Source: an uncultured Erythrobacter sp.
GTDB taxonomy: Bacteria > Pseudomonadota > Alphaproteobacteria > Sphingomonadales > Sphingomonadaceae
Assembly (NCBI GenBank): GCA_947502815.1
Contig: CANNBH010000001.1
Span: 62,001 to 126,000 of the forward strand
Length of the DNA stretch: 64,000 bases
Reading direction: 5' to 3'
A program made the position numbers and the translations under genes. Below the pieces are notes generated by a model. It had not been told where the DNA came from and made no database searches. It was given only the letters and a program-made list of their open reading frames with translations. This document shows positions 7,068 to 16,099 of this stretch, piece after piece. The stretch's first letter is position 1. Each line of letters starts with the position of its first letter.

Positions 7068-8084
7068 ATGCCTGGTCCTTTGCTCAACACCCTAAAGGGT
7101 TTTTCCCAAGAAATCGCTCCCGTTTGGCTGATGCGCCAAGCTGGGCGGTATCTTCCTGAATATCGCGCATTGCGCGCCGAAAAAGGCGGCTTTCTTACGC
7201 TTGTCTATGACAGCGACGCCGCAGCTGAGATTACGGTCCAACCAATCCGAAGGTTCGGATTTGATGGGGCAATCCTGTTCTCGGATATCCTGATCGTTCC
7301 CCATGCTATGGGGCAAGGGTTGGAGTTTCTTGCAGGCGAAGGGCCGCGATTGAGCCCAACTTTGCTCGAAGCAAATCTAGAAGATTTCACCAGCGCGCAC
7401 GAACGCTTTGATCCGATTTATGAAACCGTGCGCAAAACGCGGGGTATGATTGGCGAATCTGTGACCATGCTCGGTTTTGCCGGATCCCCATGGACCAACG
7501 CGACCTATATGATTGCTGGCCAGGGATCTAAGGATCAGGGACCAGCGCGGTTGATGGCGTATCGTGATCCCGAACGGCTTCAGGCAATTTGTGATGCGAT
7601 TGTTGATGTTTCAATCACCTATTTGCGCGGGCAAATTGATGCAGGGGCAGAGGCTATCCAACTGTTTGACAGTTGGGCCGGCAGCCTCGCTCCCGATGAA
7701 TTTGAACGCTGGGTCATTGCGCCCAATGCAAAAATTACGGCCGCGATTAAGCAATCGCATCCTGACACGCCAATCATCGGTTTTCCTAAGGGCGCAGGCG
7801 CCAAACTGCCCGCCTATGCCGTCGAAACCGGGGTTGATGCCGTCGGCCTTGATGAAACGCTTGATCCGGTGTGGGCCAATTCAGTTTTGCCCGAAGGAAT
7901 GCCGGTTCAAGGCAATCTTGATCCGCTTTTGCTGGAGGCTGGAGGTCCGGCTTTGCCAAAACGGGTTAGAACCGTGTTGGAAGCGTTTGAGGGGCGACCG
8001 CATATCTTCAATTTGGGTCACGGCATCGGTCAATTTACGCCCATCGAACACGTCGAAGAATTGCTCCGCGCGGTCCGCGGTTAA
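7068..8084 (+). CDS. hemE: Uroporphyrinogen decarboxylase
   Basis: The 338-residue protein has the diagnostic N-terminal block PVWLMRQAGRYLPEYR (about 18-33) that forms the substrate pocket, plus MLGFAGSPWT and FPKGAG blocks. It removes four carboxyl groups from uroporphyrinogen III to give coproporphyrinogen III in heme and chlorophyll synthesis. AGAGGA precedes the ATG. Its place beside the origin is classical for alphaproteobacteria, and hemJ follows 32 bp on. Confidence 0.95.
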   Translation: MPGPLLNTLKGFSQEIAPVWLMRQAGRYLPEYRALRAEKGGFLTLVYDSDAAAEITVQPIRRFGFDGAILFSDILIVPHAMGQGLEFLAGEGPRLSPTLLEANLEDFTSAHERFDPIYETVRKTRGMIGESVTMLGFAGSPWTNATYMIAGQGSKDQGPARLMAYRDPERLQAICDAIVDVSITYLRGQIDAGAEAIQLFDSWAGSLAPDEFERWVIAPNAKITAAIKQSHPDTPIIGFPKGAGAKLPAYAVETGVDAVGLDETLDPVWANSVLPEGMPVQGNLDPLLLEAGGPALPKRVRTVLEAFEGRPHIFNLGHGIGQFTPIEHVEELLRAVRG

Positions 8085-8116
8085 ACCTGGATAGGTCCAG
8101 CAAAAAGGTCACAATT

Positions 8117-8563
8117 ATGCAAGACACTCTCTTGGTAATCTATCCATGGCTCAAGGTTGGCCATGTCACCTTTATGGTGTTTTGGCTGGCCGGGTTGTTC
8201 ATGTTGCCGCGCCAATGCATCTACATGCTCGATCACGCTCCGGGGTCTGAAGGCGAGGCGAAATGGGCCGAGCGGATGGGCAAATTGCGGGCCATCATCC
8301 TCACCCCCAGCATGATTATCGTATGGTTGTTGGGATTGACGCTTGCATACGCAACAGGCGCGTTTTCCGGGGGAGGGTGGCTCCATGCTAAGATCGCTCT
8401 GGTCTTTGCGTTAACCGGCTATCACGGTTGGTTGGTCGCCCAATCGAAGAAGATGGCGCGCGGCGCACGGCCGCTGTCTGAAAAGACATTGAGGATGATC
8501 GGCGAAGTGCCGGGTTTGATCCTCGTTCTGGTGGTTGTGCTCGTTTATGTGCGACCTTTTTGA
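8117..8563 (+). CDS. hemJ: Protoporphyrinogen oxidase HemJ (membrane protein)
   Basis: The 148-residue protein has about four hydrophobic helices and the HemJ/UPF0093 blocks YPWLKVGHV (conserved His near 16) and GWLHAKIALVFALTGYHG. HemJ oxidises protoporphyrinogen IX to protoporphyrin IX in many alphaproteobacteria that lack HemG and HemY. It follows hemE closely on the same strand, which supports a heme role and co-transcription. Confidence 0.88.
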   Translation: MQDTLLVIYPWLKVGHVTFMVFWLAGLFMLPRQCIYMLDHAPGSEGEAKWAERMGKLRAIILTPSMIIVWLLGLTLAYATGAFSGGGWLHAKIALVFALTGYHGWLVAQSKKMARGARPLSEKTLRMIGEVPGLILVLVVVLVYVRPF

Positions 8564-8833
8564 TCCATTTATTGGGCGCTGCGCGATTGAATGATTGACC
8601 TTGCCGCCGTAGCCTTATATTTCACCGATCAGACGTTTTGGCATTGGCCTTAGCAATCTTCGCTAGGCCGGGTCTGCTTTCTCCAAGCCCTATCCCGTTG
8701 TTTCATGCCTTTGGAACGTTTTATCATTTCGGCGAAATTCTAACCGGTTTCGCACCCAATCTGTTTCGCGCTGGCCTTTTATGGATGGGCCGGGCGTTTC
8801 TGTTTCAATTACCGTATCTGGAATAAAAATTTC
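8564..8833 (+). other. Leader region upstream of rho
   Basis: This 270-bp gap holds no gene I can support. It contains a hairpin at 8646-8669 (GGCC and TAGC pairing with GCTA and GGCC, one bulged T) and a 20-codon ATG reading frame (8591-8653) that could be a leader peptide. In several bacteria rho transcription is attenuated in its own leader. A longer TTG-started frame (8638-8826) has no Shine-Dalgarno site. Confidence 0.3.
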
Positions 8834-10099
8834 ATGCATCTCAAAGACTTAAAAGAACGCGCTCCGGCCGAATTGGTCAAAATGGCAGAGGAGCTTGGCG
8901 TCGAAGGTGCCTCAACCATGCGGCGTCAGGATTTGCTGTTCAGCATCCTGCGCGAATTGGCAGAGGATGAAGAATACGAAGAAAAGATCATGGGCATCGG
9001 CACAATCGAAGTGCTGCAAGATGGTTTTGGTTTCCTGCGTTCACCAGAAGCCAATTACCTCGCCGGACCGGGGGATATTTATGTGTCGCCCAACCAGGTC
9101 CGCAAATGGGGTCTGCGCACAGGCGATACGGTTGAAGGCGAAATCCGCGCACCCAAGGATGGGGAACGCTATTTCGCTCTAACCCTTTTGACGAAGGTCA
9201 ATTTTGAAGATCCTGATGCGGTGCGCATGCGCACCAATTTTGACAATCTTACGCCGCTCTATCCTGATCAAAAATTGTCGCTCGACACGCTTGATCCCAC
9301 GGTGAAAGACAAATCTGCCCGTGTGATCGACATCATCTCGCCTCAGGGTAAGGGTCAGCGCGCCTTGATCGTGGCGCCGCCGCGCACGGGTAAGACAGTT
9401 CTTCTGCAAAACATCGCAAAGGCGATCACAGACAACCACCCAGAGGTGTTTCTCCTCGTCCTGCTCGTCGATGAGCGGCCTGAGGAGGTCACCGATATGC
9501 AGCGCAGCGTGAAGGGCGAGGTTATCTCCTCAACCTTTGATGAACCGGCCAACCGTCACGTTCAAGTTGCTGAAATGGTTATCGAAAAAGCCAAACGTTT
9601 GGTCGAGCATAAGAATGATGTGGTGATTTTGCTCGATTCAATCACCCGTTTGGGCCGCGCCTACAACACGGTCGTGCCGAGCTCTGGTAAAGTTCTGACC
9701 GGCGGTGTCGACGCCAACGCTCTGCAACGTCCAAAGCGGTTCTTTGGTGCGGCGCGTAACATCGAAGAAGGAGGCTCGCTTTCAATCATTGCGACGGCTT
9801 TGATCGATACAGGCAGCCGCATGGATGAGGTTATCTTTGAGGAATTCAAAGGCACCGGTAACTCAGAAATTGTGCTCGATCGTAAGGTTTCTGATAAGCG
9901 CATCTTCCCAGCTCTGGATGTTGGTAAGTCTGGTACGCGTAAGGAAGAATTGCTTGTTGAGAAGGACAAGCTGTCCAAAATGTGGGTCCTGCGCCGCATT
10001 CTCATGCAGATGGGCACCGTGGACGCGATGGAATTCCTGCTCGACAAGATGAAAGATTCAAAAACCAACGAAGATTTCTTCGACAATATGAACCAGTAA
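8834..10099 (+). CDS. rho: Transcription termination factor Rho
   Basis: The 421-residue protein has the Rho_N domain (about 1-45), the RNA-binding cold-shock-like domain with GFGFLRSP (64-71), and the hexameric ATPase with Walker A APPRTGKT (181-188) and Walker [17 protein letters not shown]. It translocates on nascent RNA and terminates transcription. Length and order are typical. Confidence 0.97.
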   Translation: MHLKDLKERAPAELVKMAEELGVEGASTMRRQDLLFSILRELAEDEEYEEKIMGIGTIEVLQDGFGFLRSPEANYLAGPGDIYVSPNQVRKWGLRTGDTVEGEIRAPKDGERYFALTLLTKVNFEDPDAVRMRTNFDNLTPLYPDQKLSLDTLDPTVKDKSARVIDIISPQGKGQRALIVAPPRTGKTVLLQNIAKAITDNHPEVFLLVLLVDERPEEVTDMQRSVKGEVISSTFDEPANRHVQVAEMVIEKAKRLVEHKNDVVILLDSITRLGRAYNTVVPSSGKVLTGGVDANALQRPKRFFGAARNIEEGGSLSIIATALIDTGSRMDEVIFEEFKGTGNSEIVLDRKVSDKRIFPALDVGKSGTRKEELLVEKDKLSKMWVLRRILMQMGTVDAMEFLLDKMKDSKTNEDFFDNMNQ

Positions 10100-10144
10100 A
10101 GCCTTGGGTGTGTGCCGGTCGCCCTCCTTCAGGGTGGGGGCCGC

Positions 10145-10552
10145 ATGGGGGATTCTTCAGTGGTTAGCCAATATTTCTATATCAGCACCGCGCTAAATCT
10201 TTCGCGTGATGATGTTGCCGCGATCTTGGAAAGCAGCGCGCGCAACAATCCTGAGCGCAATATTACGGGGCTTTTGCTCTACAATGGGCGCAACTTCCTG
10301 CAGTTGTTGGAAGGCGAGGGGGCAGAACTCGATGCGTTGATGAAGCGCATTGGTCAGGATCAACGCCATTCAGGCGTATCTTTGCTCCACAAGAGCAGCG
10401 TTCCTGAACGCGTGTGTCCGCAATGGGCGATGAAGCGGGTGGCAATTGCCGAAAGTGTGGCCAACCGCCGCGATTCCTTGGAACGCGATTTGCCAGCAGA
10501 GCTTGACCCAGCGGTGCGCAAAATGATCCTGAATTTCGCGGTCTTGAACTAA
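10145..10552 (+). CDS. BLUF-domain blue-light sensor
   Basis: The protein is almost entirely a BLUF domain. With the ATG at 10145 it has 135 residues; a GTG at 10112 would add 11 residues with poorer support. The FAD-photocycle residues appear present: Tyr12 (YFYIST), Asn39 (NITGLLLY), Gln53 (FLQLLEG), and Trp94/Met96 (PQWAM). No output domain is fused, so it probably signals through a partner. It sits 45 bp after rho and converges with the NTF2-like gene, the two stops overlapping by 4 nt. No partner gene is evident nearby. Confidence 0.88.
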   Translation: MGDSSVVSQYFYISTALNLSRDDVAAILESSARNNPERNITGLLLYNGRNFLQLLEGEGAELDALMKRIGQDQRHSGVSLLHKSSVPERVCPQWAMKRVAIAESVANRRDSLERDLPAELDPAVRKMILNFAVLN

Positions 10553-10965
10553 CCCGCGCCAGCAGCTTGCTGTTTTTCGAGCTGACGGCCCATCATTTCC
10601 CACACTTTGTTGATTGCCTTTAACGGGCGCACCATGACTTTAAAGTCTGTGATCATGCCGTCGTCGTCGAAAGTGATCATATCTATCCCATTGACCGCGA
10701 TGCCTTCCATCTCTGTGCTAAATTCCAAGACGACGGCGTTCTCTCCGACAATCTCACGTTCGTAGCGAAACGTGTCATTCCCGAGAGTTTGGCCGGCTGC
10801 GGAAAGGTAAGCGACGACAATCGCTTGCCCGCGTTGCGGTGTGTGAACCACCGGAGAATGAAACACAGCGTTTTTGTGAATAATCGTCTTTAGATCTTCG
10901 GCGGTGCTGCCATCCGCGGCAATCTTGTGCCATTTTGCCAGTGCTTGCTCGGTTGAATTTGGCAT
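10549..10965 (-). CDS. SnoaL/NTF2-like fold protein
   Basis: The 138-residue protein, started at the ATG at 10963-10965, has the cone-shaped alpha+beta pattern of the NTF2/SnoaL superfamily: an N-terminal helix with LAKWHKIAADG, a mid-region with HSPVVHTPQRG, and a C-terminal strand with MITFDDDGMITDFKVMVRP. Members are ligand-binding enzymes or accessory proteins of many kinds. No catalytic dyad can be assigned. Its stop overlaps the BLUF gene stop in a convergent arrangement. Confidence 0.7.
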   Translation of the reverse strand: MPNSTEQALAKWHKIAADGSTAEDLKTIIHKNAVFHSPVVHTPQRGQAIVVAYLSAAGQTLGNDTFRYEREIVGENAVVLEFSTEMEGIAVNGIDMITFDDDGMITDFKVMVRPLKAINKVWEMMGRQLEKQQAAGAG

Positions 10966-11088
10966 GCGCGTATCCTCTATCCCATAGACGGATAGCGATG
11001 GCGCAACCGTCTTATTCAGCCTAAGCATTGCGCTTCGCCTTGGGCAAACCCAAATGTAGCCTAGAGACCTGTTGAGGGAGAGAGAGCG

Positions 11089-11364
11089 ATGAAGATCAAT
11101 GTCGAAGTGGAATGCACACCCGAAGAAGCGCGCAGCTTTATGGGCCTCCCCGATGTTAGCCAGGCGAACAGCGTCTATGTCGACACCATTTCAAAGGCGA
11201 TGAAAGGGGTTAAGAGCCCCGATCAGCTTCAGGAATACGCACAGGCTCTTGCGCCTATGGGTCAAATGGGAATGAAGCTCTTCCAGAGTTTCGTTGAAGG
11301 CGGAATACGCAACACGTCCGGTTCTTCATCCAGCAGCGGATCGAAAAGCGACAGTTCGGACTAA
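11089..11364 (+). CDS. DUF6489 family small protein
   Basis: This 91-residue protein starts MKINVEVECTPEEARSFMGLPDV, the pattern I associate with DUF6489 in alphaproteobacteria. The C-terminus is a Ser/Gly/Asp-rich tail. It follows GGGAGAGAGAGCG just before the ATG, a good ribosome-binding site. The function is unknown. It lies 19 bp before mnmE and may share its transcript. Confidence 0.7.
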   Translation: MKINVEVECTPEEARSFMGLPDVSQANSVYVDTISKAMKGVKSPDQLQEYAQALAPMGQMGMKLFQSFVEGGIRNTSGSSSSSGSKSDSSD

Positions 11365-11383
11365 ACCGCCGAACATTCATTTT

Positions 11384-12670
11384 ATGACCGTGCCCAGCTC
11401 GACAATTTTTGCCGTTTCAAGTGGGTCTGCGCCCGCTGCGATTGGTGTGATCCGTATAAGCGGCCCGGTCGCGGGCGAAGCGCTTGTGTGCCTAACCGGC
11501 AGGACATTTGAGCCGCGCCGAGCCAGCTTGGCCAAATTGCGCGGCGGAGACGGTCGGTTGCTCGATGAAGCCTTGATCCTTTGGTTTCCCGGGCCGCGCT
11601 CTGCCACGGGTGAGGATTGCGCAGAATTGCATTGCCACGGGGGAAGGGCGGTGCTCAGCGCGGTTTGCGAGGCATTGGCCGATGTCGATGGATTGCGCCC
11701 AGCACAAGAGGGTGAGTTCACCCGGCGCGCCTTCGCCAACGGACGGATTGATCTGGCCGAGGCTGAGGGTTTGGCCGACTTGCTTGAGGCAGAGACTGAG
11801 CTTCAAAGAGCCGCGGCTGTTGCCAATGCAAACGGTGTTCTGTCGGGACGGGTTGAAGCGTGGCGGGACGCTGTTTTGCACCTGTCTGCTCAAATTGAGG
11901 CGGCGCTCGATTTCTCTGATGAAGATGATGTCAGTGAAGTGCCCGAAGGTTTCACGTGGAACGTTGCTGAATTGGCTGCGGAAATTGACGGCATTCTAAG
12001 CAGTCCGCGCTCTGAAAAGCTCAAGGAGGGTTTTCGGGTCGTCCTTGCCGGTCCGCCCAATGTTGGCAAATCAACCCTCTTCAACGCGCTCACACAAAGC
12101 GAGGCGGCGATTACATCGCCTATCGCTGGAACAACACGCGACGTCATTGAGCGGAGTGTGGCCATCAAAGGGGTGCCCTTTGCTTTCATCGATACAGCGG
12201 GTCTGCGCGATCAAGGGGCAGAAGAGATCGAGACGATTGGCATAGAGCGAGCCTATAACGAGGTCAGCAAGGCTGACTGTGTGCTTTGGCTGGGTGATGA
12301 GGGCGAAGGCCCGCCATCGGCCTGGGAGGTTGCTGCGCGGGCGGATGCTCCTGACTTTAGAGAAAAGGCAGAGGGACAATATTCTGTATCGGCTGTGACG
12401 GGGGAGGGGCTTGATGCTCTGAAACAGGCGTTGATTGAAACTGCCCGCGGATCTTTGCCCAAACCTGGTGAAGCGGCGCTTAACGCGCGGCAGTTCGCGC
12501 GTTTGAGTGAGGCAGCAAGTGGGCTTCAAGGCGCCCAGCAGCACAAGGATCTGTTGCTTATTGGTGAGGAGCTACGCGGTGCGCGCGTGGCGTTTGATCG
12601 CTTGATTGGGCGCGCCACGACCGAAGAAATGCTTGATGCGTTGTTTGGAAGGTTCTGCATCGGCAAATAG
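11384..12670 (+). CDS. mnmE: tRNA modification GTPase MnmE
   Basis: Started at ATG 11384, the 428-residue protein has the N-terminal formyl-THF-binding domain, a helical domain, and an inserted G domain with P-loop GPPNVGKS (223-230), the SPIAGTTRD G2/G3 region and DTAGLR. It ends with the required CIGK motif. With MnmG it installs the (carboxymethyl)aminomethyl group on wobble U34 of certain tRNAs. A parS-like site lies inside the gene at 11948-11963. Confidence 0.95.
   Translation: MTVPSSTIFAVSSGSAPAAIGVIRISGPVAGEALVCLTGRTFEPRRASLAKLRGGDGRLLDEALILWFPGPRSATGEDCAELHCHGGRAVLSAVCEALADVDGLRPAQEGEFTRRAFANGRIDLAEAEGLADLLEAETELQRAAAVANANGVLSGRVEAWRDAVLHLSAQIEAALDFSDEDDVSEVPEGFTWNVAELAAEIDGILSSPRSEKLKEGFRVVLAGPPNVGKSTLFNALTQSEAAITSPIAGTTRDVIERSVAIKGVPFAFIDTAGLRDQGAEEIETIGIERAYNEVSKADCVLWLGDEGEGPPSAWEVAARADAPDFREKAEGQYSVSAVTGEGLDALKQALIETARGSLPKPGEAALNARQFARLSEAASGLQGAQQHKDLLLIGEELRGARVAFDRLIGRATTEEMLDALFGRFCIGK
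11948..11963. other. Degenerate hybrid parS-like site inside mnmE
   Basis: The core GTTTCACGTGGAAC (11949-11962) joins the left half of TGTTTCACGTGAAACA to the right half of TGTTCCACGTGGAACA; the two outermost bases do not match. It lies about 750 bp before the first perfect parS. It may be a weak ParB nucleation site or chance. Confidence 0.4.
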
Positions 12671-12711
12671 CGGAATTGGGTGGCGCATCCCAATTCAACC
12701 CAGCTGACGCA

Positions 12712-12727
12712 TGTTTCACGTGAAACA
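12712..12727. other. parS: parS centromere site 1
   Basis: TGTTTCACGTGAAACA is a perfect 16-bp palindrome identical to the ParB-binding consensus. It lies between the mnmE stop and the preferred mnmG start, about 5.7 kb from the putative origin. ParB would load here and spread as a CTP-dependent clamp. Confidence 0.92.
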
Positions 12728-12766
12728 GCTTTGACGCCGGGCCTTAGACCGCTTATCTGGCCCCAC

Positions 12767-14623
12767 ATGCAATCATTTGATGTCTTGGTAATCGGCGGCG
12801 GGCATGCCGGTGTCGAGGCGGCCTGCGCCGCGGCAAGGATGGGTGCGCGCACTGGTTTGGTCACTTTTGACCGTGACGCCGTAGGGGCCATGAGCTGCAA
12901 CCCTGCGATTGGCGGGCTGGGGAAGGGGCATCTCGTTCGCGAAGTGGACGCCCTTGATGGTATCATCGGCCGCGCAGCCGATGCGGGCGCGATCCATTAC
13001 CGGATGCTCAACCAGTCTAAGGGCAGCGCCGTTTGGGGACCGCGCGTTCAGGCGGATCGAGTGCTCTTCAAGGCTGCTGTTCAAGCCATGGTCGGCGCTC
13101 AAGATAATCTCACCGTAATAGAAGGCGAGGCCGCTGCTCTGTCGCTGTCCGGCGGAATTGTTGATGGTTTAGAGCTCGCGGACGGCTCAGTTCTTTACGC
13201 ACCAAGGGTGGTTCTTTGCACGGGCACATTCCTTGGTGGCATCCTCTTTCGCGGTGAGGAACGGTTCGAAGGTGGGCGGATAGGTGAAAACGCGGCGCGC
13301 CGTTTGGCCGAACAATTGCGTGGCGCCGAATTGCCGATGGCACGGTTGAAGACCGGGACACCCCCGCGCCTTGATGGGCGAACCATTGATTGGGCCCAGT
13401 TGGAAGAACAGGCCTCCGATGATGAGGTGTGGACTATGTCCCCCCTTACCGAAACGCGGCCAAACCCGCAGGTCTTCTGCGCGATCACCCGGACAACACA
13501 GGCGGCGCATGATGTGATCCGTGCCAATTTGCACCGGTCGCCACTCTTTTCTGGGGCTATTGATGCTGCAGGGCCGCGATATTGTCCGTCTATCGAAGAT
13601 AAAATCCACCGCTTTGGCGATCGTGATGGCCATCAGGTCTTTTTGGAGCCAGAGGGCCTTTCGACCCATTATGTCTATCCCAACGGGATAAGCACTTCTC
13701 TGCCGGTTGATGTTCAACTGGATATGCTGCGCCTCATGCCCGGCCTTGCCGCTGTGGAGATGGCGGTTCCGGGTTATGCGGTGGAATATGACCACATTGA
13801 TCCGCGGGCGCTGACGCCTGACCTTCAAGTGCGCGCTATCCCAGGGCTTTATTGTGCGGGTCAGATAAACGGCACAACAGGGTATGAAGAGGCAGCCGCA
13901 CAGGGATTGGTCGCTGGTGCTGAAGCCGCTGCTGCGGTCTTGGGAAGACAAGCGCCTGCTTTGGACCGAGCAAACTCATACATTGCCGTGATGATTGATG
14001 ACCTCACCCTGCAAGGGGTGAGCGAACCGTACCGCATGCTCACCTCACGCGCGGAATATCGCCTGCGCTTGCGGGCAAACAACGCAACAAGCCGCCTTAC
14101 ACCTTTGGGACTGGAGGCTGGATGTGTTGGCGAAGAACGCGCCGCTTGGTTTGAGCGGCGGCAAACATCGCGCCCCGACATTGCCGCTGTGTTTGCCGCA
14201 ACTGCCCCAGCAAAGGCGCTTGCTGACCACGGATTGAATGTCCGGCGTGATGGTGGGAACAAGACGATCGCGGAATGGCTGCGCCACGATGGGCTGGATT
14301 TGGATGTACTGGCGCCATGGTGCGACATGCCTGCCGATACGGACGCTCAACTGATCGAGGAAATGGCAGAAGACGCTGCCTATGCCCCTTATCTCGCCCG
14401 GCAAGATGCTGAACTGCGCGATTTGCGTGCGAGCGAGGAACTGCCGCTGCCTTCTGATTTCCCCTATGATCAGGTGCCCGGCCTTTCGAACGAGATGGTT
14501 GAGCGTCTGTCTGTCGCTGCGCCAACAACACTGGCGGCTGCTGGGCGTGTGGCTGGTGTAACACCTGCCGCCCTATCGGCGCTGTTGGTTCATGCGCGCC
14601 GGTGGCGGCAACGCGCCGCATGA
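12767..14623 (+). CDS. mnmG: tRNA uridine-5-carboxymethylaminomethyl synthesis enzyme MnmG
   Basis: I prefer the ATG at 12767 ([19 protein letters not shown]), which gives 618 residues, near the family norm, and leaves the parS site outside the gene. A GTG at 12680 would add 29 atypical residues. The FAD-binding [10 protein letters not shown] motif, the [18 protein letters not shown] block [20 protein letters not shown], and LKTGTPPRL are present. It works with MnmE on tRNA wobble uridine using FAD and NADH. It overlaps rsmG by 4 nt. Confidence 0.94.
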   Translation: MQSFDVLVIGGGHAGVEAACAAARMGARTGLVTFDRDAVGAMSCNPAIGGLGKGHLVREVDALDGIIGRAADAGAIHYRMLNQSKGSAVWGPRVQADRVLFKAAVQAMVGAQDNLTVIEGEAAALSLSGGIVDGLELADGSVLYAPRVVLCTGTFLGGILFRGEERFEGGRIGENAARRLAEQLRGAELPMARLKTGTPPRLDGRTIDWAQLEEQASDDEVWTMSPLTETRPNPQVFCAITRTTQAAHDVIRANLHRSPLFSGAIDAAGPRYCPSIEDKIHRFGDRDGHQVFLEPEGLSTHYVYPNGISTSLPVDVQLDMLRLMPGLAAVEMAVPGYAVEYDHIDPRALTPDLQVRAIPGLYCAGQINGTTGYEEAAAQGLVAGAEAAAAVLGRQAPALDRANSYIAVMIDDLTLQGVSEPYRMLTSRAEYRLRLRANNATSRLTPLGLEAGCVGEERAAWFERRQTSRPDIAAVFAATAPAKALADHGLNVRRDGGNKTIAEWLRHDGLDLDVLAPWCDMPADTDAQLIEEMAEDAAYAPYLARQDAELRDLRASEELPLPSDFPYDQVPGLSNEMVERLSVAAPTTLAAAGRVAGVTPAALSALLVHARRWRQRAA

Positions 14624-15261
14624 CATCGCAGCGACTTCTCACAGGCGAAGATGAAGCGCGTGCCTATACGTTGGGTTGGGGCGATGCCGCAGCCAAGGAG
14701 CGGTTGCACGCCTTTGCCAAGCTTTTGCTCGAAGAAAACCAACGGCAGAATTTGATAAGCACCGCGTCTGAAGAACATCTGTGGATGCGACACTTTGCCG
14801 ACAGCGCACAGCTGCTCGAACATGTTTCACGTGAAACAGATCGTGGCGATGCACCGGGGCCATGGCTGGATCTCGGCACAGGGCCGGGGTTGCCCGGTCT
14901 GGTGATCGCGATCCTCCGTCCGCAATTCCGCACCGTTCTGGTCGAATCGCGCGGCCGGAGGGTGGAGTTTTTGGAGCGATGTGTTGCAGAGCTTGGCTTG
15001 GCCAATTGCAAGGTTGAGGGGCTGCGCCTTGAGAGGTTGGAACCCTTCAGTTCTTGGGTCATTTCGGCACGGGCCTTCGCTCCGCTCGAAAAACTCCTCC
15101 GTTTATCCGCACCCTTCTCCACAAGGACAACCCGCTACCTCTTGCCCAAGGGGCGGTCTGCGGCGCACGAATTGAAACAGACAAAGCCTTCGATTCGAAC
15201 CATGTTCCACGTGGAACACTCATTGACCGATGCGGAGGCAGGTATCATCGTGAGCAAATAG
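14620..15261 (+). CDS. rsmG: 16S rRNA (guanine-527-N7) methyltransferase RsmG
   Basis: The 213-residue protein starts at the ATG overlapping the mnmG stop (ATGA). The SAM-binding motif [11 protein letters not shown] is at 83-93 and the [19 protein letters not shown] region follows. It methylates G527 in 16S rRNA, a modification linked to streptomycin sensitivity. Two ParB-binding palindromes lie within it: one encodes HVSRET at 68-73, the other codes near the C-terminus (MFHVEHS). Confidence 0.93.
   Translation: MTSQRLLTGEDEARAYTLGWGDAAAKERLHAFAKLLLEENQRQNLISTASEEHLWMRHFADSAQLLEHVSRETDRGDAPGPWLDLGTGPGLPGLVIAILRPQFRTVLVESRGRRVEFLERCVAELGLANCKVEGLRLERLEPFSSWVISARAFAPLEKLLRLSAPFSTRTTRYLLPKGRSAAHELKQTKPSIRTMFHVEHSLTDAEAGIIVSK
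14823..14838. other. parS: parS centromere site 2, inside rsmG
   Basis: TGTTTCACGTGAAACA, a perfect match to the ParB-binding consensus, lies within the rsmG coding sequence, about 7.8 kb from the putative origin and 500 bp before parA. Confidence 0.92.
15203..15218. other. parS: parS centromere site 3 (symmetric variant), inside rsmG
   Basis: TGTTCCACGTGGAACA is a perfect palindrome differing from sites 1 and 2 by a symmetric T/A to C/G change in each half. Such variants occur among alphaproteobacterial parS sites. It lies near the 3' end of rsmG, 105 bp before parA. Confidence 0.85.
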
Positions 15262-15322
15262 GCTCACAAATCCGCCGTGATGCCAAAAGTGACCCCAAAA
15301 GCGGGGTAATTTGGAGTTTGCC

Positions 15323-16099
15323 ATGCTGACTATCGCAATTGCCAATCAAAAGGGTGGGGTGGGAAAGACCACAACCGCTATCAACATGGCGACTGCGATG
15401 GCGGCGACCGGTTGGCGCACGCTGCTGATTGACCTCGATCCACAAGGCAACGCGTCCACCGGTTTGGGTGTGGGTTCCAATTCGCGTGAGGTTTCAAGTT
15501 ACGATCTGATCGTTGATGAGGTGCCTTTGGTGGACGCGGCGGTCGAAACCAGCATCCCTGGTCTCGACATTGTTCCTGCGACGGTCGATCTTAGTGGCGC
15601 TGAAATTGAGCTCGTTTCGGTGGAAGAGCGCACCGCGCGGCTGCGCAATGCTCTTTCTAACCACACTGGCCATGAAATTTGCTTCATCGATTGCCCTCCG
15701 TCGCTTGGCCTGCTGACGCTCAACGCATTGTGCGCCGCTGACACGCTGTTGGTGCCGCTTCAATGCGAATTTTTCGCGCTTGAGGGCTTGAGTCAGCTGC
15801 TTCAGACGGTTGAGCGCGTGCAACAGCGCTTTAATCCTGATCTGGATATCATTGGCGTTGCGCTCACTATGTACGATCGGCGCAATCGTTTAACCGATCA
15901 AGTCTCTGATGATGTGCGCGATTGTTTGGGCAATCTGGTGTTTGAGACCGTCATTCCGCGCAATGTGCGCCTGTCAGAGGCGCCCAGCCACGGTTTGCCC
16001 GCACTTGTTTATGACCATTCCTGCGTCGGTAGCCGCGCCTATATTGCATTGGCGCGTGAATTGATCGGCCGTTTTCCGCCTGAAAGGCAAGCCGCGTGA
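15323..16099 (+). CDS. parA: Chromosome partitioning ATPase ParA (Soj)
   Basis: Started at ATG 15323 behind GGAG, the 258-residue protein has the deviant Walker A KGGVGKTT (10-17), the Walker A' block LIDLDPQGNAS and Walker B FIDCPPSLG. ATP-bound ParA binds DNA nonspecifically and pulls the ParB-parS complex during origin segregation. The parB GTG overlaps its stop (GTGA). Chromosomal type is supported by the adjacent parS sites and short N-terminus. Confidence 0.95.
   Translation: MLTIAIANQKGGVGKTTTAINMATAMAATGWRTLLIDLDPQGNASTGLGVGSNSREVSSYDLIVDEVPLVDAAVETSIPGLDIVPATVDLSGAEIELVSVEERTARLRNALSNHTGHEICFIDCPPSLGLLTLNALCAADTLLVPLQCEFFALEGLSQLLQTVERVQQRFNPDLDIIGVALTMYDRRNRLTDQVSDDVRDCLGNLVFETVIPRNVRLSEAPSHGLPALVYDHSCVGSRAYIALARELIGRFPPERQAA

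Noticed and set aside
8638..8826. 62-codon TTG-started frame before rho
   Set aside because: No Shine-Dalgarno site and no family; kept only as part of the leader description.
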